Positions 1 to 6,215 of a stretch of 8,319 nt of DNA are shown one piece after another. The DNA comes from Actinomycetes bacterium (lineage in GTDB: Bacteria; Actinomycetota; Acidimicrobiia; Acidimicrobiales; Bog-793): the NCBI GenBank assembly GCA_021821585.1, contig JAKACF010000123.1, forward strand, positions 1-8,319, written 5' to 3'. Below the pieces are notes generated by a model. The model was not told the DNA's origin and did no database searches. It worked only from the letters and a program-made list of their open reading frames with translations. The stretch's first letter is position 1. Each line of letters opens with the position of its first letter. The position numbers and the translations under genes were made by a program.

Positions 1-366
1 GCAGCCGTAGGAATTGCCGGCCGAGTCGGTGTTGTTCTTGAACAGGTAGACCACCCCGCGGATGCCCTCGTCGCGAAGGCGGGCCTCGGCGGAGCGGACG
101 AGGCTCTCGAGGATGCGCTCGCCGGCCTTGTCGTGGCTGACGAGGTCGGCGATGGAGTCGCACTCGGGCGTGGCGTACTCGGGGTGGCTGCCGACGTCGA
201 GGTAGAGCCGTGCGCCGTTCTCGAGGAAGACGTTGCTCGAGCGACCCCAGCTCACGACGCGGCGGAACAGGTAGCGCGCCACCTCGTCCGGGCTGAGGCG
301 TCGCTGCCCCCGCAGCGTGCAGGTGACGCCGTACTCGTTCTCGAGGCCAAAGATCCTGCGATCCAT
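1..366 (-). CDS. pafA: Pup--protein ligase PafA, N-terminal part (cut by window edge)
   Basis: PafA joins the C-terminal glutamate of Pup to substrate lysines using ATP, marking proteins for the proteasome. The frame runs open from ATG at 366 off the left edge, giving 122 residues of a family usually about 450-480 long. It begins MDRRIFGLENEYG, the carboxylate-amine ligase signature, with Glu9 expected to bind Mg-ATP. LYLDVGSHPEYATPEC follows, with Asp57 at the position of the catalytic aspartate known in mycobacterial PafA. The visible part ends in FKNNTDSAGNSYGC, which separates it from Dop (KNNSDGKGNSYG here). No good Shine-Dalgarno lies upstream. A TACCGT box 8 bases before the ATG suggests a nearly leaderless message. 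It is divergent from the DUF2007-like gene and so is separated from prcA, its frequent operon partner. Family identity is very secure; the promoter is inference. Confidence 0.96.
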   Translation of the reverse strand, partial: MDRRIFGLENEYGVTCTLRGQRRLSPDEVARYLFRRVVSWGRSSNVFLENGARLYLDVGSHPEYATPECDSIADLVSHDKAGERILESLVRSAEARLRDEGIRGVVYLFKNNTDSAGNSYGC

Positions 367-374
367 CCAAATGA

Positions 375-384
375 ACGGTAGCCT
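375..384. promoter_or_regulatory. Overlapping divergent -10-like boxes (pafA / DUF2007-like gene)
   Basis: Only 26 bases (367-392) separate the divergent start codons. TACCGT on the minus strand (380-375) lies 8 bases before the pafA ATG, and TAGCCT on the plus strand (379-384) lies 8 bases before the ATG at 393. Both fit the TAnnnT -10 pattern and they share two base pairs. No convincing -35 hexamer is visible for either, and neither gene has a clear Shine-Dalgarno. Leaderless or nearly leaderless transcripts are inferred. If the plus-strand gene really starts at 411, the gap is 44 bases. Confidence 0.4.
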
Positions 385-392
385 CGCCACAG

Positions 393-812
393 ATGCCACC
401 GACCGGACGCATGCGGCACCTCATCACCGTGCAGGGCTCCTTCCACGGCAGGGTGATCGCCGCACGTCTCGGTGCCGAGGGCATCCTGGTCGACCTGAGG
501 GGGCTCGCCGAGGGCCCCTATCCCCTGCAGGGTGCCGTCGAGATCTTCGTCGACGAGGACCAGCTCGCGCTGGCGAGGGAGATCCTGCTCGCGGACGCCG
601 TCGACGCCGCCGTCGACGCCGACCTCGTCGAGCTCGAGTTCCGCTCCCCCGCCCCGGCCCCCGAGGCCGCGGCCAGCTCGCCCCCGCCCTACGACGGGGA
701 GAGCGAGGTGGCCCGACGGGCACCGCGCCGGCGCGACCTGCTCGGCACTGCCGTCGTGCTCGCCGTCGTCGTCGTGCTCATCGTGGTCGGCGTCGTCGCC
801 GTGCGGGGCTGA
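393..812 (+). CDS. DUF2007-like protein with C-terminal membrane anchor
   Basis: This is a 139-residue protein. Residues 8-75 resemble the DUF2007 fold, a small ferredoxin-like alpha/beta domain once proposed to be signal-transducing: an opening strand (HLITVQGSFHGRVIAARL), then GAEGILVDLRG, then VEIFVDEDQLALAREIL. Residues 84-112 are a Pro/Ala-rich linker ending in a basic RRAPRRR patch. Residues 116-137 are one hydrophobic helix, followed by only RG. That makes it a tail-anchored protein with its domain probably in the cytoplasm. Two starts are possible, ATG at 393 and ATG at 411 (MRHLITV); neither has a clear ribosome site, and the domain begins just after the second. It is divergent from pafA and convergent with prcA, with 7 bases between the stops. 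Its role is unknown, and a link to pupylation rests on position alone. Confidence 0.82.
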   Translation: MPPTGRMRHLITVQGSFHGRVIAARLGAEGILVDLRGLAEGPYPLQGAVEIFVDEDQLALAREILLADAVDAAVDADLVELEFRSPAPAPEAAASSPPPYDGESEVARRAPRRRDLLGTAVVLAVVVVLIVVGVVAVRG

Positions 813-827
813 GGCCCGCTCAGCCCT
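805..827. terminator. Convergent stem-loop between DUF2007-like gene and prcA
   Basis: GGGCTGAG (806-813), loop GCCCG (814-818) and CTCAGCCC (819-826) form a perfect 8-bp stem with a 5-base loop. A possible G-U pair at 805/827 extends it. The TGA stop of the plus-strand gene (810-812) lies in one arm and the TGA stop of prcA (822-820 on minus) in the other, almost symmetrically. No real U-tract follows on either strand (only TCTT on plus). If it terminates, it is a U-poor bidirectional hairpin of the kind proposed for GC-rich actinobacteria. The inverted repeat is seen directly; termination is inferred. Confidence 0.6.
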
Positions 828-1539
828 CTTCGGACCCGCCGGCGGGGGGCGCCTCGCCGCCCTCCCCGAGCAGCTCGGCGAGCTCCCCGTTGCGCAGGCG
901 CCGGAAGGCGCGGCGGTCCGGCCCCTCCTCGAGCACGGCGGCCTCGAGCTCGCCCGACCCGAGCGTCCGGTCCGGCCCGGCCAGCGCCTCCACGCAGTGG
1001 CTCACCGCCTCGGCGAGCGTGCAGTCCTCCCGGTAGGACGACGAGAGACGGGCGGTGATGGTGTCGGCGTCGCCCCCGAGGCAGGCGTACCCCACCTCGT
1101 CGACGACGGTCCCGTCGTAGGCGATGTGGTACAGCTGGTGCGAGGCGGCGTCCCGGCCGAGCTCGGCGACGAGGATCTCGACCTCGAGCGGCTTCATCTC
1201 GTGGGTGAACACCTGTCCCAGGTACTGGGCGTAGAGGTTGGCGAGCGAGCGGGCGTCGACGTCCTCGCGGGAGTAGGAGAAGCCCTTGGTGTCGGCGTGG
1301 CGCACGCCGGCGACGCGGAGCTGGTCGAACTCGTTGTACTTCCCGACACCGGCGAAGGCGACCCGGTCGTAGATCTCGCTGATCTTGTGGAGGGTCTTCG
1401 AGGGGTTCTCGGCCACGATGAGGATGCCCCGGTCGTAGACGGCCGCCACGAGGGCACGACCACGGGCGATGCCCTTCTGGGCGTACTCGGCCCGGTCCTT
1501 CATGACCTGCTCGGGGGCCACGTAGAAGGGCATGCTCAT
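820..1539 (-). CDS. prcA: Proteasome subunit alpha (PrcA)
   Basis: PrcA forms the outer heptameric rings of the 20S core, gating substrate entry and providing the pockets for the C-terminal tails of Mpa. The 239-residue product opens MSMPFYVAPEQVMKDRAEYAQKG, the typical actinobacterial alpha N-terminus. It continues with RGRALVAAVYDRGILIVAENPS, KISEIYDRVAFAGVGKYNEF and a bacterial alpha core to about residue 195, then an acidic, Gly-rich tail ending GGSEEG. As expected for an alpha subunit there is no N-terminal nucleophile threonine. The start at 1539 is favoured because GGGAG lies 9 bases upstream; Met3 (1533) would be 15 bases away. Its ATG overlaps the TGA of prcB by four bases (ATGA), which indicates translational coupling and 1:1 production. 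It is the last gene of the dop-pup-prcB-prcA run and ends at the convergent hairpin. Confidence 0.97.
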   Translation of the reverse strand: MSMPFYVAPEQVMKDRAEYAQKGIARGRALVAAVYDRGILIVAENPSKTLHKISEIYDRVAFAGVGKYNEFDQLRVAGVRHADTKGFSYSREDVDARSLANLYAQYLGQVFTHEMKPLEVEILVAELGRDAASHQLYHIAYDGTVVDEVGYACLGGDADTITARLSSSYREDCTLAEAVSHCVEALAGPDRTLGSGELEAAVLEEGPDRRAFRRLRNGELAELLGEGGEAPPAGGSEEG

Positions 1540-2405
1540 GACGGCTGACTCCCGTGCTCGGACGCCGAGGTGGCGTTGGGGGAATGGTCGGGGCGGTAGC
1601 GGCCCTCCTCGAGGAGGCTCGAGAACCGCTCGGCGACCTCGTCGTCACTCAGCCGGCGGTAGCCGTTCTCGTCGACGACCGAGACCACCGGGTAGATGCC
1701 GCGGATGGGGTCCGGCCCGCCGGTCGCCGAGTCCTCGTCGGCTGCCTCGTACAGGGCCCTCACGGCGAGCTGGACGGCCTCCTCCTCGCTCAGGCCGGGG
1801 CGGAACCCGAGCTTGATCGTGTTCTTGGCGTCGCGCCCGCCCGAGCCGGTGGCGTGGAAGTCGAGCTCCTCGTAGCGGCCGCCGGTGACGTCGAAGGAGA
1901 AGATGCGCCCGTCGCGGCGCCGCTCGTCGTAGCCGGCGAACAGCGGAACGACGACCAGCCCCTCCATGGCGAGCGGGAGGTTGGCCCGCACCATCTGGGC
2001 GAGCTGGTTCGCCTTGCCCTCGAGGCTGAGCGCGGTCCCCTCCACCTTCTCGTAGTGCTCGAGCTGGGTCTGGAAGAGGCGCACCATCTCGACGGCCGGG
2101 CCTGCGGCTCCGGCGATGGCGACGGCCGAGTAGCGGTCGGCCGGGAAGACCTTCTCGATCCCCCGGTGGGCGATCGAGTGACCCTCGGTCGCCCGGCGGT
2201 CACCGGCCATGACGATCCCGGCGGCCGAGCGCAGCGCCACGATCGTGGTCCCGTGGGCGACCCCAGGCAGCCGGTGCGGCGCCTCGGCGCCGGGGGCTCC
2301 GATCGGGTGGGGCTGCCCGGGCGGGGGCTCACCGGACATGCGTCGGAGCAGATGGGCGAAGTTCGACCCGGGGTCCTCCGCCATCGGAAAGAGCGGCAGC
2401 GTCAT
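1536..2405 (-). CDS. prcB: Proteasome subunit beta (PrcB), catalytic
   Basis: PrcB is the N-terminal threonine hydrolase forming the inner rings of the 20S core. The 289-residue precursor has a propeptide of about 52 residues containing GSNFAHLLRRM, the counterpart of the mycobacterial SSFTDFLRR segment. The predicted self-cleavage site is between Gly52 and Thr53 in AHGTTIVAL. In mature numbering Thr1, Asp17 (AGDRR) and Lys33 (RGIEKVF) are all present, so the active site is intact. LEHYEKVEG and MVRANLPLAMEGL match the bacterial beta core. The ATG at 2405 is chosen because MTLPLFPM is family-like; Met8 (2384) is an alternative. Neither start has a Shine-Dalgarno, which is odd for a core gene, and a hairpin ends two bases before the ATG. 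The gene lies 26 bases after pup and overlaps prcA by four bases. Confidence 0.97.
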   Translation of the reverse strand: MTLPLFPMAEDPGSNFAHLLRRMSGEPPPGQPHPIGAPGAEAPHRLPGVAHGTTIVALRSAAGIVMAGDRRATEGHSIAHRGIEKVFPADRYSAVAIAGAAGPAVEMVRLFQTQLEHYEKVEGTALSLEGKANQLAQMVRANLPLAMEGLVVVPLFAGYDERRRDGRIFSFDVTGGRYEELDFHATGSGGRDAKNTIKLGFRPGLSEEEAVQLAVRALYEAADEDSATGGPDPIRGIYPVVSVVDENGYRRLSDDEVAERFSSLLEEGRYRPDHSPNATSASEHGSQPS

Positions 2406-2407
2406 CG

Positions 2408-2442
2408 GGCCGCAGGCTACTGCCTTGCGGCCTACTGGCCGC
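2408..2442 (-). promoter_or_regulatory. Two overlapping, mutually exclusive hairpins between pup and prcB
   Basis: On the minus strand, GCGGCC (2442-2437), loop AGTA and GGCCGC (2432-2427) form hairpin A across the pup stop codon. The same GGCCGC can instead pair with a second GCGGCC (2413-2408). Together with an inner AGGC/GCCT stem around another AGTA loop and one bulged A, this gives hairpin B, ending two bases before the prcB ATG. Only one can form at a time. No U-tract follows, so a classic terminator is unlikely; control of prcB translation, or a processing site, is inferred. The repeats are certain; function is not shown. Confidence 0.5.
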
Positions 2443-2632
2443 CCTTCTGGACGTAGTTGCGGACGAACTCCTCGGCGTTGTCCTCGAGCACCTCGTCGAT
2501 CTCGTCGAGGAGGTCGTCGATCTCGGCCTTCAGCTTCTCGCCCCGCTCGGTCGAGGTGGAGGTCTCCTCCTCCTCGACCGTCGTGGTGTCACGGCTTGCC
2601 GCCGGCCGGCGCTTCTGTTCCCGTTCTGCCAT
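2432..2632 (-). CDS. pup: Prokaryotic ubiquitin-like protein Pup (GGQ form)
   Basis: Pup is the small disordered protein tag attached to substrates by PafA and recognised by Mpa. The 66-residue product starts MAEREQKRRPA, has an acidic, Ser/Thr-rich middle (TTTVEEEETSTSTERG), then the helix-forming segment KAEIDDLLDEIDEVLEDNAEEFV that binds the Mpa coiled coils, given here as residues about 37-57 apart from its last few positions, and ends VRNYVQKGGQ. The terminal Gln means Dop must deamidate it to Glu before ligation. The only lysine near the end is in QKGGQ. The start at 2632 is decided by AGGAG at 2642-2638, five bases upstream and overlapping the dop TAG stop. An in-frame ATG at 2683 would add 17 non-Pup residues inside dop and is rejected. 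It sits 8 bases after dop and 26 before prcB. Confidence 0.97.
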   Translation of the reverse strand: MAEREQKRRPAASRDTTTVEEEETSTSTERGEKLKAEIDDLLDEIDEVLEDNAEEFVRNYVQKGGQ

Positions 2633-2637
2633 CTCGT

Positions 2638-2643
2638 CTCCTA
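2638..2643 (-). promoter_or_regulatory. pup ribosome binding site overlapping dop stop
   Basis: TAGGAG on the minus strand holds the dop stop TAG (2643-2641) and the Shine-Dalgarno AGGAG (2642-2638), five bases before the pup ATG. This overlap fixes the pup start and would let ribosomes ending dop reinitiate on pup. Confidence 0.8.
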
Positions 2644-4131
2644 GGAGCCCAGCCGCTCGAGTAGATCGGTCGGGCTCTCGCATCCCTTGAACAACGTAGC
2701 GACGTGGGCGGCTGTTCCCCTGAGCGGCTCCATCATCGGGACCCTCCGGAGGGGGTCGGCGCCGACATCGAAGACGACGGAGTCCCAGTTCGCCGCCACG
2801 ATCGCCGAGGCGAACATCTGCAGGCAGCGGCCGCGGAAGAACGCCCGGGTGGTCTCGGGGGGCTCGGTGACCGCCCTCTCGACCGCCTCCTCGGAGACGA
2901 GCCGCTCCATGTGGAGACGGCCGAAGAGCGACTTGGACGGGCGGACGTCGTGGTACTGCAGGTCGAGCGCCGCCAGGCGGCGATCGGTCCAGGCGAGGCC
3001 GTGGCGCTCGCGGTAGCCCTCGAGCAGCCGGCGCTTGGCCACCCAGTCGAGCTCAAAGGAGAGCGAGCCCGGGTCCGACTCGAGCGCGCCGAGGACGTGC
3101 TCCCAGCGCTCGAGGACCTGCCGGCCGACCTCCTCGTCGCCGAGGGCGGACAGCCCGCGCTCCTCGGCGTACTTCCGGGCGCGGATGAACAGCTCCCACT
3201 GCAGCTCGACGCCGGTCAGGCGCGCCCCGTCCACGAGCTCGACCGTCGCGTGCAGGTCCGGGTCGTGGGAGACCGCCCTGATGGCGGCGACGGGGTTGGC
3301 GAGGGTCAGGTCGCGGCCGGCGTCGAAGTCGTCCTCGATCATGGCGAGGACGAAGGCCGTCGTCCCGACCTTCAAGAAGGTGGCCACCTCGGCGAGGTTG
3401 GCGTCCCCGACGATCACGTGCAGGCGCCGGTACTTCTGGGGGTCGGCATGCGGCTCGTCGCGGGTGTTGATGATGGGGCGCTTCAGGGTCGTCTCGAGGC
3501 CGACCTCCTCCTCGAAGAAGTCGGCCCGCTGGCTCAGCTGGAAGGTGACCCGCTCGTCGCTGTCGGTGTTCTCCTGGCCGACCTTCCCCGCGCCGGTGAA
3601 GACCTGCCGGGTCACGAAGTGCGGCGTGAGGCGCTGGACGATCCGGGCGAAGGGGACCGCCCGGTCCACGAGGTAGTTCTCGTGCGTCCCGTAGGAGTTC
3701 CCCTTGCCGTCTGAGTTGTTCTTGTAGACGACGATCTCCTCGCCCGGAGGCAGCAGGTGTCGGGCCGCCTCCATCGAGCGGGCGAGGATCAGCTCCCCGG
3801 CCCGGTCGAAGGTCACGAGCTCGAGGGGGTTCGAGCACTCCGGTGTCGAGTACTCCGGGTGAGCGTGGTCGACGTAGTAGCGGGCCCCGTTGGTGAGGAC
3901 GGCGTTCACGAGATGGGTCTCGACCTCGGGCGGGAGCGCGCCGTCGCGGGCGAAGCCCCTCGCGTCGCGCCCGGGCGACTCGTCCTCGAAGTCCCAGCCG
4001 ATGCGGCGCTCGAGGCGGGCCACGTAGCCGTTGATGAGCAGCGAGGAGGCCGTGGTGGGGCTCAGGTCGCCGCCCGAGACGGCATGGACCCCGTACTCGG
4101 TCTCGATGCCGCAGACCTTCGTGATGGCCAC
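2641..4131 (-). CDS. dop: Depupylase / Pup deamidase Dop
   Basis: Dop deamidates the C-terminal Gln of Pup to Glu and also cleaves Pup from substrates. At 496 residues it is the usual family length. It opens MAITKVCGIETEYGVHA (Glu10/Glu12 region binds Mg-nucleotide). SPTTASSLLINGYV leads into the flexible Dop-loop region with WDFEDESPGRDARGF at 46-60. RYYVDHAHPEYSTPEC follows, with Asp88 at the place of the catalytic aspartate (Asp94/95 in characterised Dop). KNNSDGKGNSYGTHENYL and FTGAGKVG are further Dop hallmarks. Dop rather than PafA is indicated by the loop and by the separate pafA at 1-366. The start is GTG at 4131, with no Shine-Dalgarno but a TAGCGT box ending 6 bases before it, so the message may be leaderless. 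It heads the dop-pup-prcB-prcA cluster, 68 bases after mpa. Confidence 0.96.
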   Translation of the reverse strand: MAITKVCGIETEYGVHAVSGGDLSPTTASSLLINGYVARLERRIGWDFEDESPGRDARGFARDGALPPEVETHLVNAVLTNGARYYVDHAHPEYSTPECSNPLELVTFDRAGELILARSMEAARHLLPPGEEIVVYKNNSDGKGNSYGTHENYLVDRAVPFARIVQRLTPHFVTRQVFTGAGKVGQENTDSDERVTFQLSQRADFFEEEVGLETTLKRPIINTRDEPHADPQKYRRLHVIVGDANLAEVATFLKVGTTAFVLAMIEDDFDAGRDLTLANPVAAIRAVSHDPDLHATVELVDGARLTGVELQWELFIRARKYAEERGLSALGDEEVGRQVLERWEHVLGALESDPGSLSFELDWVAKRRLLEGYRERHGLAWTDRRLAALDLQYHDVRPSKSLFGRLHMERLVSEEAVERAVTEPPETTRAFFRGRCLQMFASAIVAANWDSVVFDVGADPLRRVPMMEPLRGTAAHVATLFKGCESPTDLLERLGS

Positions 4132-4143
4132 GTTCGGACGCTA
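4132..4143 (-). promoter_or_regulatory. Candidate -10 element of a leaderless dop transcript
   Basis: The minus strand reads TAGCGTCCGAAC directly before the dop GTG. TAGCGT fits TAnnnT and its last base is 6 bases from the start codon, which would place transcription at or next to the GTG. The same 12 bases with one change (TAGGGTCCGAAC) occur upstream of mpa at 6027-6016. No consensus -35 is seen. The mpa-dop gap (4132-4199) holds nothing else recognisable. Confidence 0.4.
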
Positions 4144-4199
4144 CCCCAGCCCGGCGGCGACGATGCCGCATACGGTCGGTGGCCGCCCCGCAAGGAGCG

Positions 4200-5969
4200 T
4201 CACAGGTACTGGCCGGTCCCGACCCGCTCGATCGACCGGCCCCCGGTCGGCTCCTCCTCACCGTGACCGATGAGGGTGCGGACGTAGACGATCCGCTCGC
4301 CCTTCTTCCCGGAGATCTTCGCCCAGTCGTCCGGGTTGGTCGTGTTCGGCAGGTCCTCGTTCTCCTTGTACTCCTGCTTGATGGAGGCGAGCATGTCGTC
4401 GAGGCGGATGCCGGTCCCCTCGCCGGCGATCGCCCGCTTGATGGCGAGCTTCTTGCCCCGCCGGACGATGTTCTCGATCATGGCGCCCGAGGAGAAGTCC
4501 TTGAAGTAGAGGATCTCCTTGTCGCCGTTCTGGTAGGTCACCTCGAGGAAGCGGTTGTCCTCGTCGGCCCGGTACATCTCGGTGACGGTCCGCTCGATCA
4601 TGGCCTTCACGGCCTTGTCGGGGTGCCCGCCGCCGAGGCTCTGGACGGTCCCGGCGTCGAGCGGCAGGTCCGGGGTGAGGTACCTGGCGAAGATCTGCTC
4701 GGCCGCCTGCTCGTCGGGCCGCTCGATCTTGATCTTCACGTCGAGGCGGCCCGGCCGCAGGATGGCGGGGTCGATCAGGTCCTCCCGGTTCGAGGCGCCG
4801 ATCACGATGACGTTGCGCAGCGTCTCGACGCCGTCGATCTCGGCGAGCAGCTGGGGGACGATGGTCGACTCCATGTCGGAGCTGATCCCGGTCCCCCTCG
4901 TGCGGAACAGCGAGTCCATCTCGTCGAAGAAGACGATGACCGGGACGCCCTCCTCGGCCTTCTCCCGCGCCCGCTGGAAGACGAGGCGGATCTGGCGCTC
5001 GGTCTCGCCGACGTACTTGTTGAGCAGCTCGGGGCCCTTGATGTTGAGGAAGTAGCTCCGGGTGTTGGCGTTGCCGGTCCGCTCGGAGACCTTCTTCGCG
5101 AGCGAGTTGGCGACGGCCTTCGCGATGAGGGTCTTGCCGCACCCGGGCGGGCCGTAGAGAAGAATCCCCTTCGGGGCGGGCAGGCGGTACTCCGAGAACA
5201 GCTCGCGGTACATGTAGGGCAGCTCGACCGCGTCGGTGATCGCCTCGATCTGGCTGTCGAGGCCCCCGATGTCGGAGTAGCTGACGTCGGGCACCTCCTC
5301 GAGGACGACCTCTTCCATCTCGGGGCGGGGCAGCTTCTCGAGCAGCAGGCCCGTGCGGGGGTCCATCAGCACCGAGTCCCCCGCCCTCAAGCGCACGCCC
5401 GAGAGGTACTCGGAGATCTCGGCGACGCGCTCCTCGTCCGCCCGGCCGACGCAGAGGGCCCGTCGCCCGTCCTCGAGGATCTCGGCGATCGTGACGACCT
5501 CGCCGCCCTGGTCCGGGTCGCGGGCGAGCACGACGTTGAGCGACTCGTTGAGGACGACCTCCTGGCCCTTCCTCAGGTCGTCGACGTCGATGTCGGGGTG
5601 CAGGGCGACCCGCATCTTGCGGCCGCTCGCGAAGACGTCGATGGACCCGTCGTCGTTGCGCTGGAGGTAGGTCCCGTATGCCGAGGGGGGCTGGGTGAGC
5701 TTGTCGACCTCCTCGCGCAGGGCGGCGATGTGCTCCTTGGCCTGCTGGAGGGTGTAGGTGAGCTTCTCGTTCTGGGAGGCGGCGTGACTGAGCTGCCCCT
5801 TGGCCTCGAGCAGCCGCTCCTCGAGGGAGCGGACGCGCTGGGGCGCTTCCTGGAGGCGGCGGCGCAGCTCGACGATCTCCTCCTCCGCCTGGCGGATCCG
5901 CTGGCGCAGCTCGTCGTTCTCGTCGCCCTCGCTCGACCGGTTCTCGGCCGGATCTCGGGGGATTCCCAT
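4200..5969 (-). CDS. mpa: Proteasomal AAA+ ATPase Mpa/ARC
   Basis: Mpa (ARC) is the hexameric ring ATPase that binds Pup, unfolds the attached protein and threads it into the 20S core. The 589-residue product has an N-terminal coiled coil (about 15-90, ELRQRIRQAEEEIVELRRRL onward) that captures Pup, then tandem OB domains (about 95-215). One AAA+ module follows, with Walker A GPPGCGKT at 273-280, Walker B VIVFFDE at 344-350 and RPGR at 405-408. The protein ends VGTGQYL, the conserved tail that docks into PrcA. Length and layout match the family. The ATG at 5969 is chosen because AGGAGGTGA lies 8 bases upstream; an open frame back to 6038 would swallow this site. It is upstream of dop on the same strand but may have its own promoter (TAGGGT at 6027-6022). 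It is divergent from the ferredoxin gene. Confidence 0.97.
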   Translation of the reverse strand: MGIPRDPAENRSSEGDENDELRQRIRQAEEEIVELRRRLQEAPQRVRSLEERLLEAKGQLSHAASQNEKLTYTLQQAKEHIAALREEVDKLTQPPSAYGTYLQRNDDGSIDVFASGRKMRVALHPDIDVDDLRKGQEVVLNESLNVVLARDPDQGGEVVTIAEILEDGRRALCVGRADEERVAEISEYLSGVRLRAGDSVLMDPRTGLLLEKLPRPEMEEVVLEEVPDVSYSDIGGLDSQIEAITDAVELPYMYRELFSEYRLPAPKGILLYGPPGCGKTLIAKAVANSLAKKVSERTGNANTRSYFLNIKGPELLNKYVGETERQIRLVFQRAREKAEEGVPVIVFFDEMDSLFRTRGTGISSDMESTIVPQLLAEIDGVETLRNVIVIGASNREDLIDPAILRPGRLDVKIKIERPDEQAAEQIFARYLTPDLPLDAGTVQSLGGGHPDKAVKAMIERTVTEMYRADEDNRFLEVTYQNGDKEILYFKDFSSGAMIENIVRRGKKLAIKRAIAGEGTGIRLDDMLASIKQEYKENEDLPNTTNPDDWAKISGKKGERIVYVRTLIGHGEEEPTGGRSIERVGTGQYL

Positions 5970-5977
5970 CGTCGCGG

Positions 5978-5986
5978 TCACCTCCT
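5978..5986 (-). promoter_or_regulatory. mpa ribosome binding site
   Basis: AGGAGGTGA is a nine-base perfect match to the anti-Shine-Dalgarno end of 16S rRNA, with 8 bases to the ATG at 5969. It is the strongest ribosome site in the window and excludes the longer N-terminus that the frame allows. Confidence 0.85.
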
Positions 5987-6015
5987 GAGGGTGCCCATCG
6001 GCATCAGTACATCTA

Positions 6016-6027
6016 GTTCGGACCCTA
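6016..6027 (-). promoter_or_regulatory. Candidate -10 element of mpa
   Basis: The minus strand reads TAGGGTCCGAAC, differing at one base from the element directly before dop. Transcription starting about 7 bases after TAGGGT would give a leader of roughly 45 bases carrying the strong mpa ribosome site. No clear -35 hexamer was found at 16-18 bases upstream. Assignment is by pattern and position only. Confidence 0.4.
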
Positions 6028-6069
6028 CACCGGGTCATCGCGAAACGGTGCCACCCCGACGGGACTGTC

Positions 6070-6099
6070 TTGACACCTGATTCGGCCGCTCGTTAGCGT
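6070..6099 (+). promoter_or_regulatory. Promoter of the ferredoxin gene
   Basis: A consensus -35 TTGACA (6070-6075) is followed after 18 bases by TAGCGT (6094-6099), a fair actinobacterial -10. The predicted start near 6106 leaves a leader of about 110 bases before the ferredoxin ATG. The leader contains small GC-rich inverted repeats and the tandem pair GTGACGTGAC (about 6149-6158), but no riboswitch was recognised. This is the best sigma-70-type promoter in the window. Confidence 0.55.
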
Positions 6100-6197
6100 G
6101 CGTTTCCCCATTTGCGCTGGCCTGCGGGCCGCCTCCCATAGACTGGCGTGACGTGACACGGCAAGGGGCGGGATCGCAGCCGTGCACCCGACCTCGC

Positions 6198-6204
6198 TAA
6201 GGAG
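6198..6204 (+). promoter_or_regulatory. Ferredoxin ribosome binding site
   Basis: TAAGGAG lies 2 bases before ATG 6207 and 11 bases before ATG 6216. Two bases is too close for normal initiation, so the second ATG, which begins the conserved MKVWIDQ, is preferred. Confidence 0.65.
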
Positions 6205-6215
6205 AGATGCCGCCG

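Noticed and set aside
1554..2456. Long plus-strand open frame opposite prcB
   Set aside because: It is a shadow of prcB, with a Gly/Arg/Val-rich low-complexity product and no recognisable domain.
2633..2683. Longer Pup starting at 2683
   Set aside because: The extra 17 residues lie in the dop coding end; the Shine-Dalgarno at 2642-2638 and the family N-terminus place the start at 2632.
2704..3714. Long plus-strand open frame opposite dop
   Set aside because: Composition is typical of antisense to a GC-rich gene and no motif is visible; dop is secure on the other strand.
4144..4199. Possible hairpin between mpa and dop
   Set aside because: GGCGGC and CGCCGCC words can pair only across a loop of more than 20 bases in very GC-rich sequence, which is not above chance.
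5970..6038. Longer Mpa starting at 6038
   Set aside because: The extension would cover the perfect ribosome site at 5986-5978 and the candidate -10 box, and it does not resemble Mpa N-termini.
4179..6080. A 633-codon open frame on the plus strand opposite mpa
   Set aside because: It mirrors mpa codon for codon, is dominated by Val/Leu/Asp/Gly, shows no domain, and has no ribosome site. Mpa on the other strand is certain. Long antisense frames are expected at this GC content.
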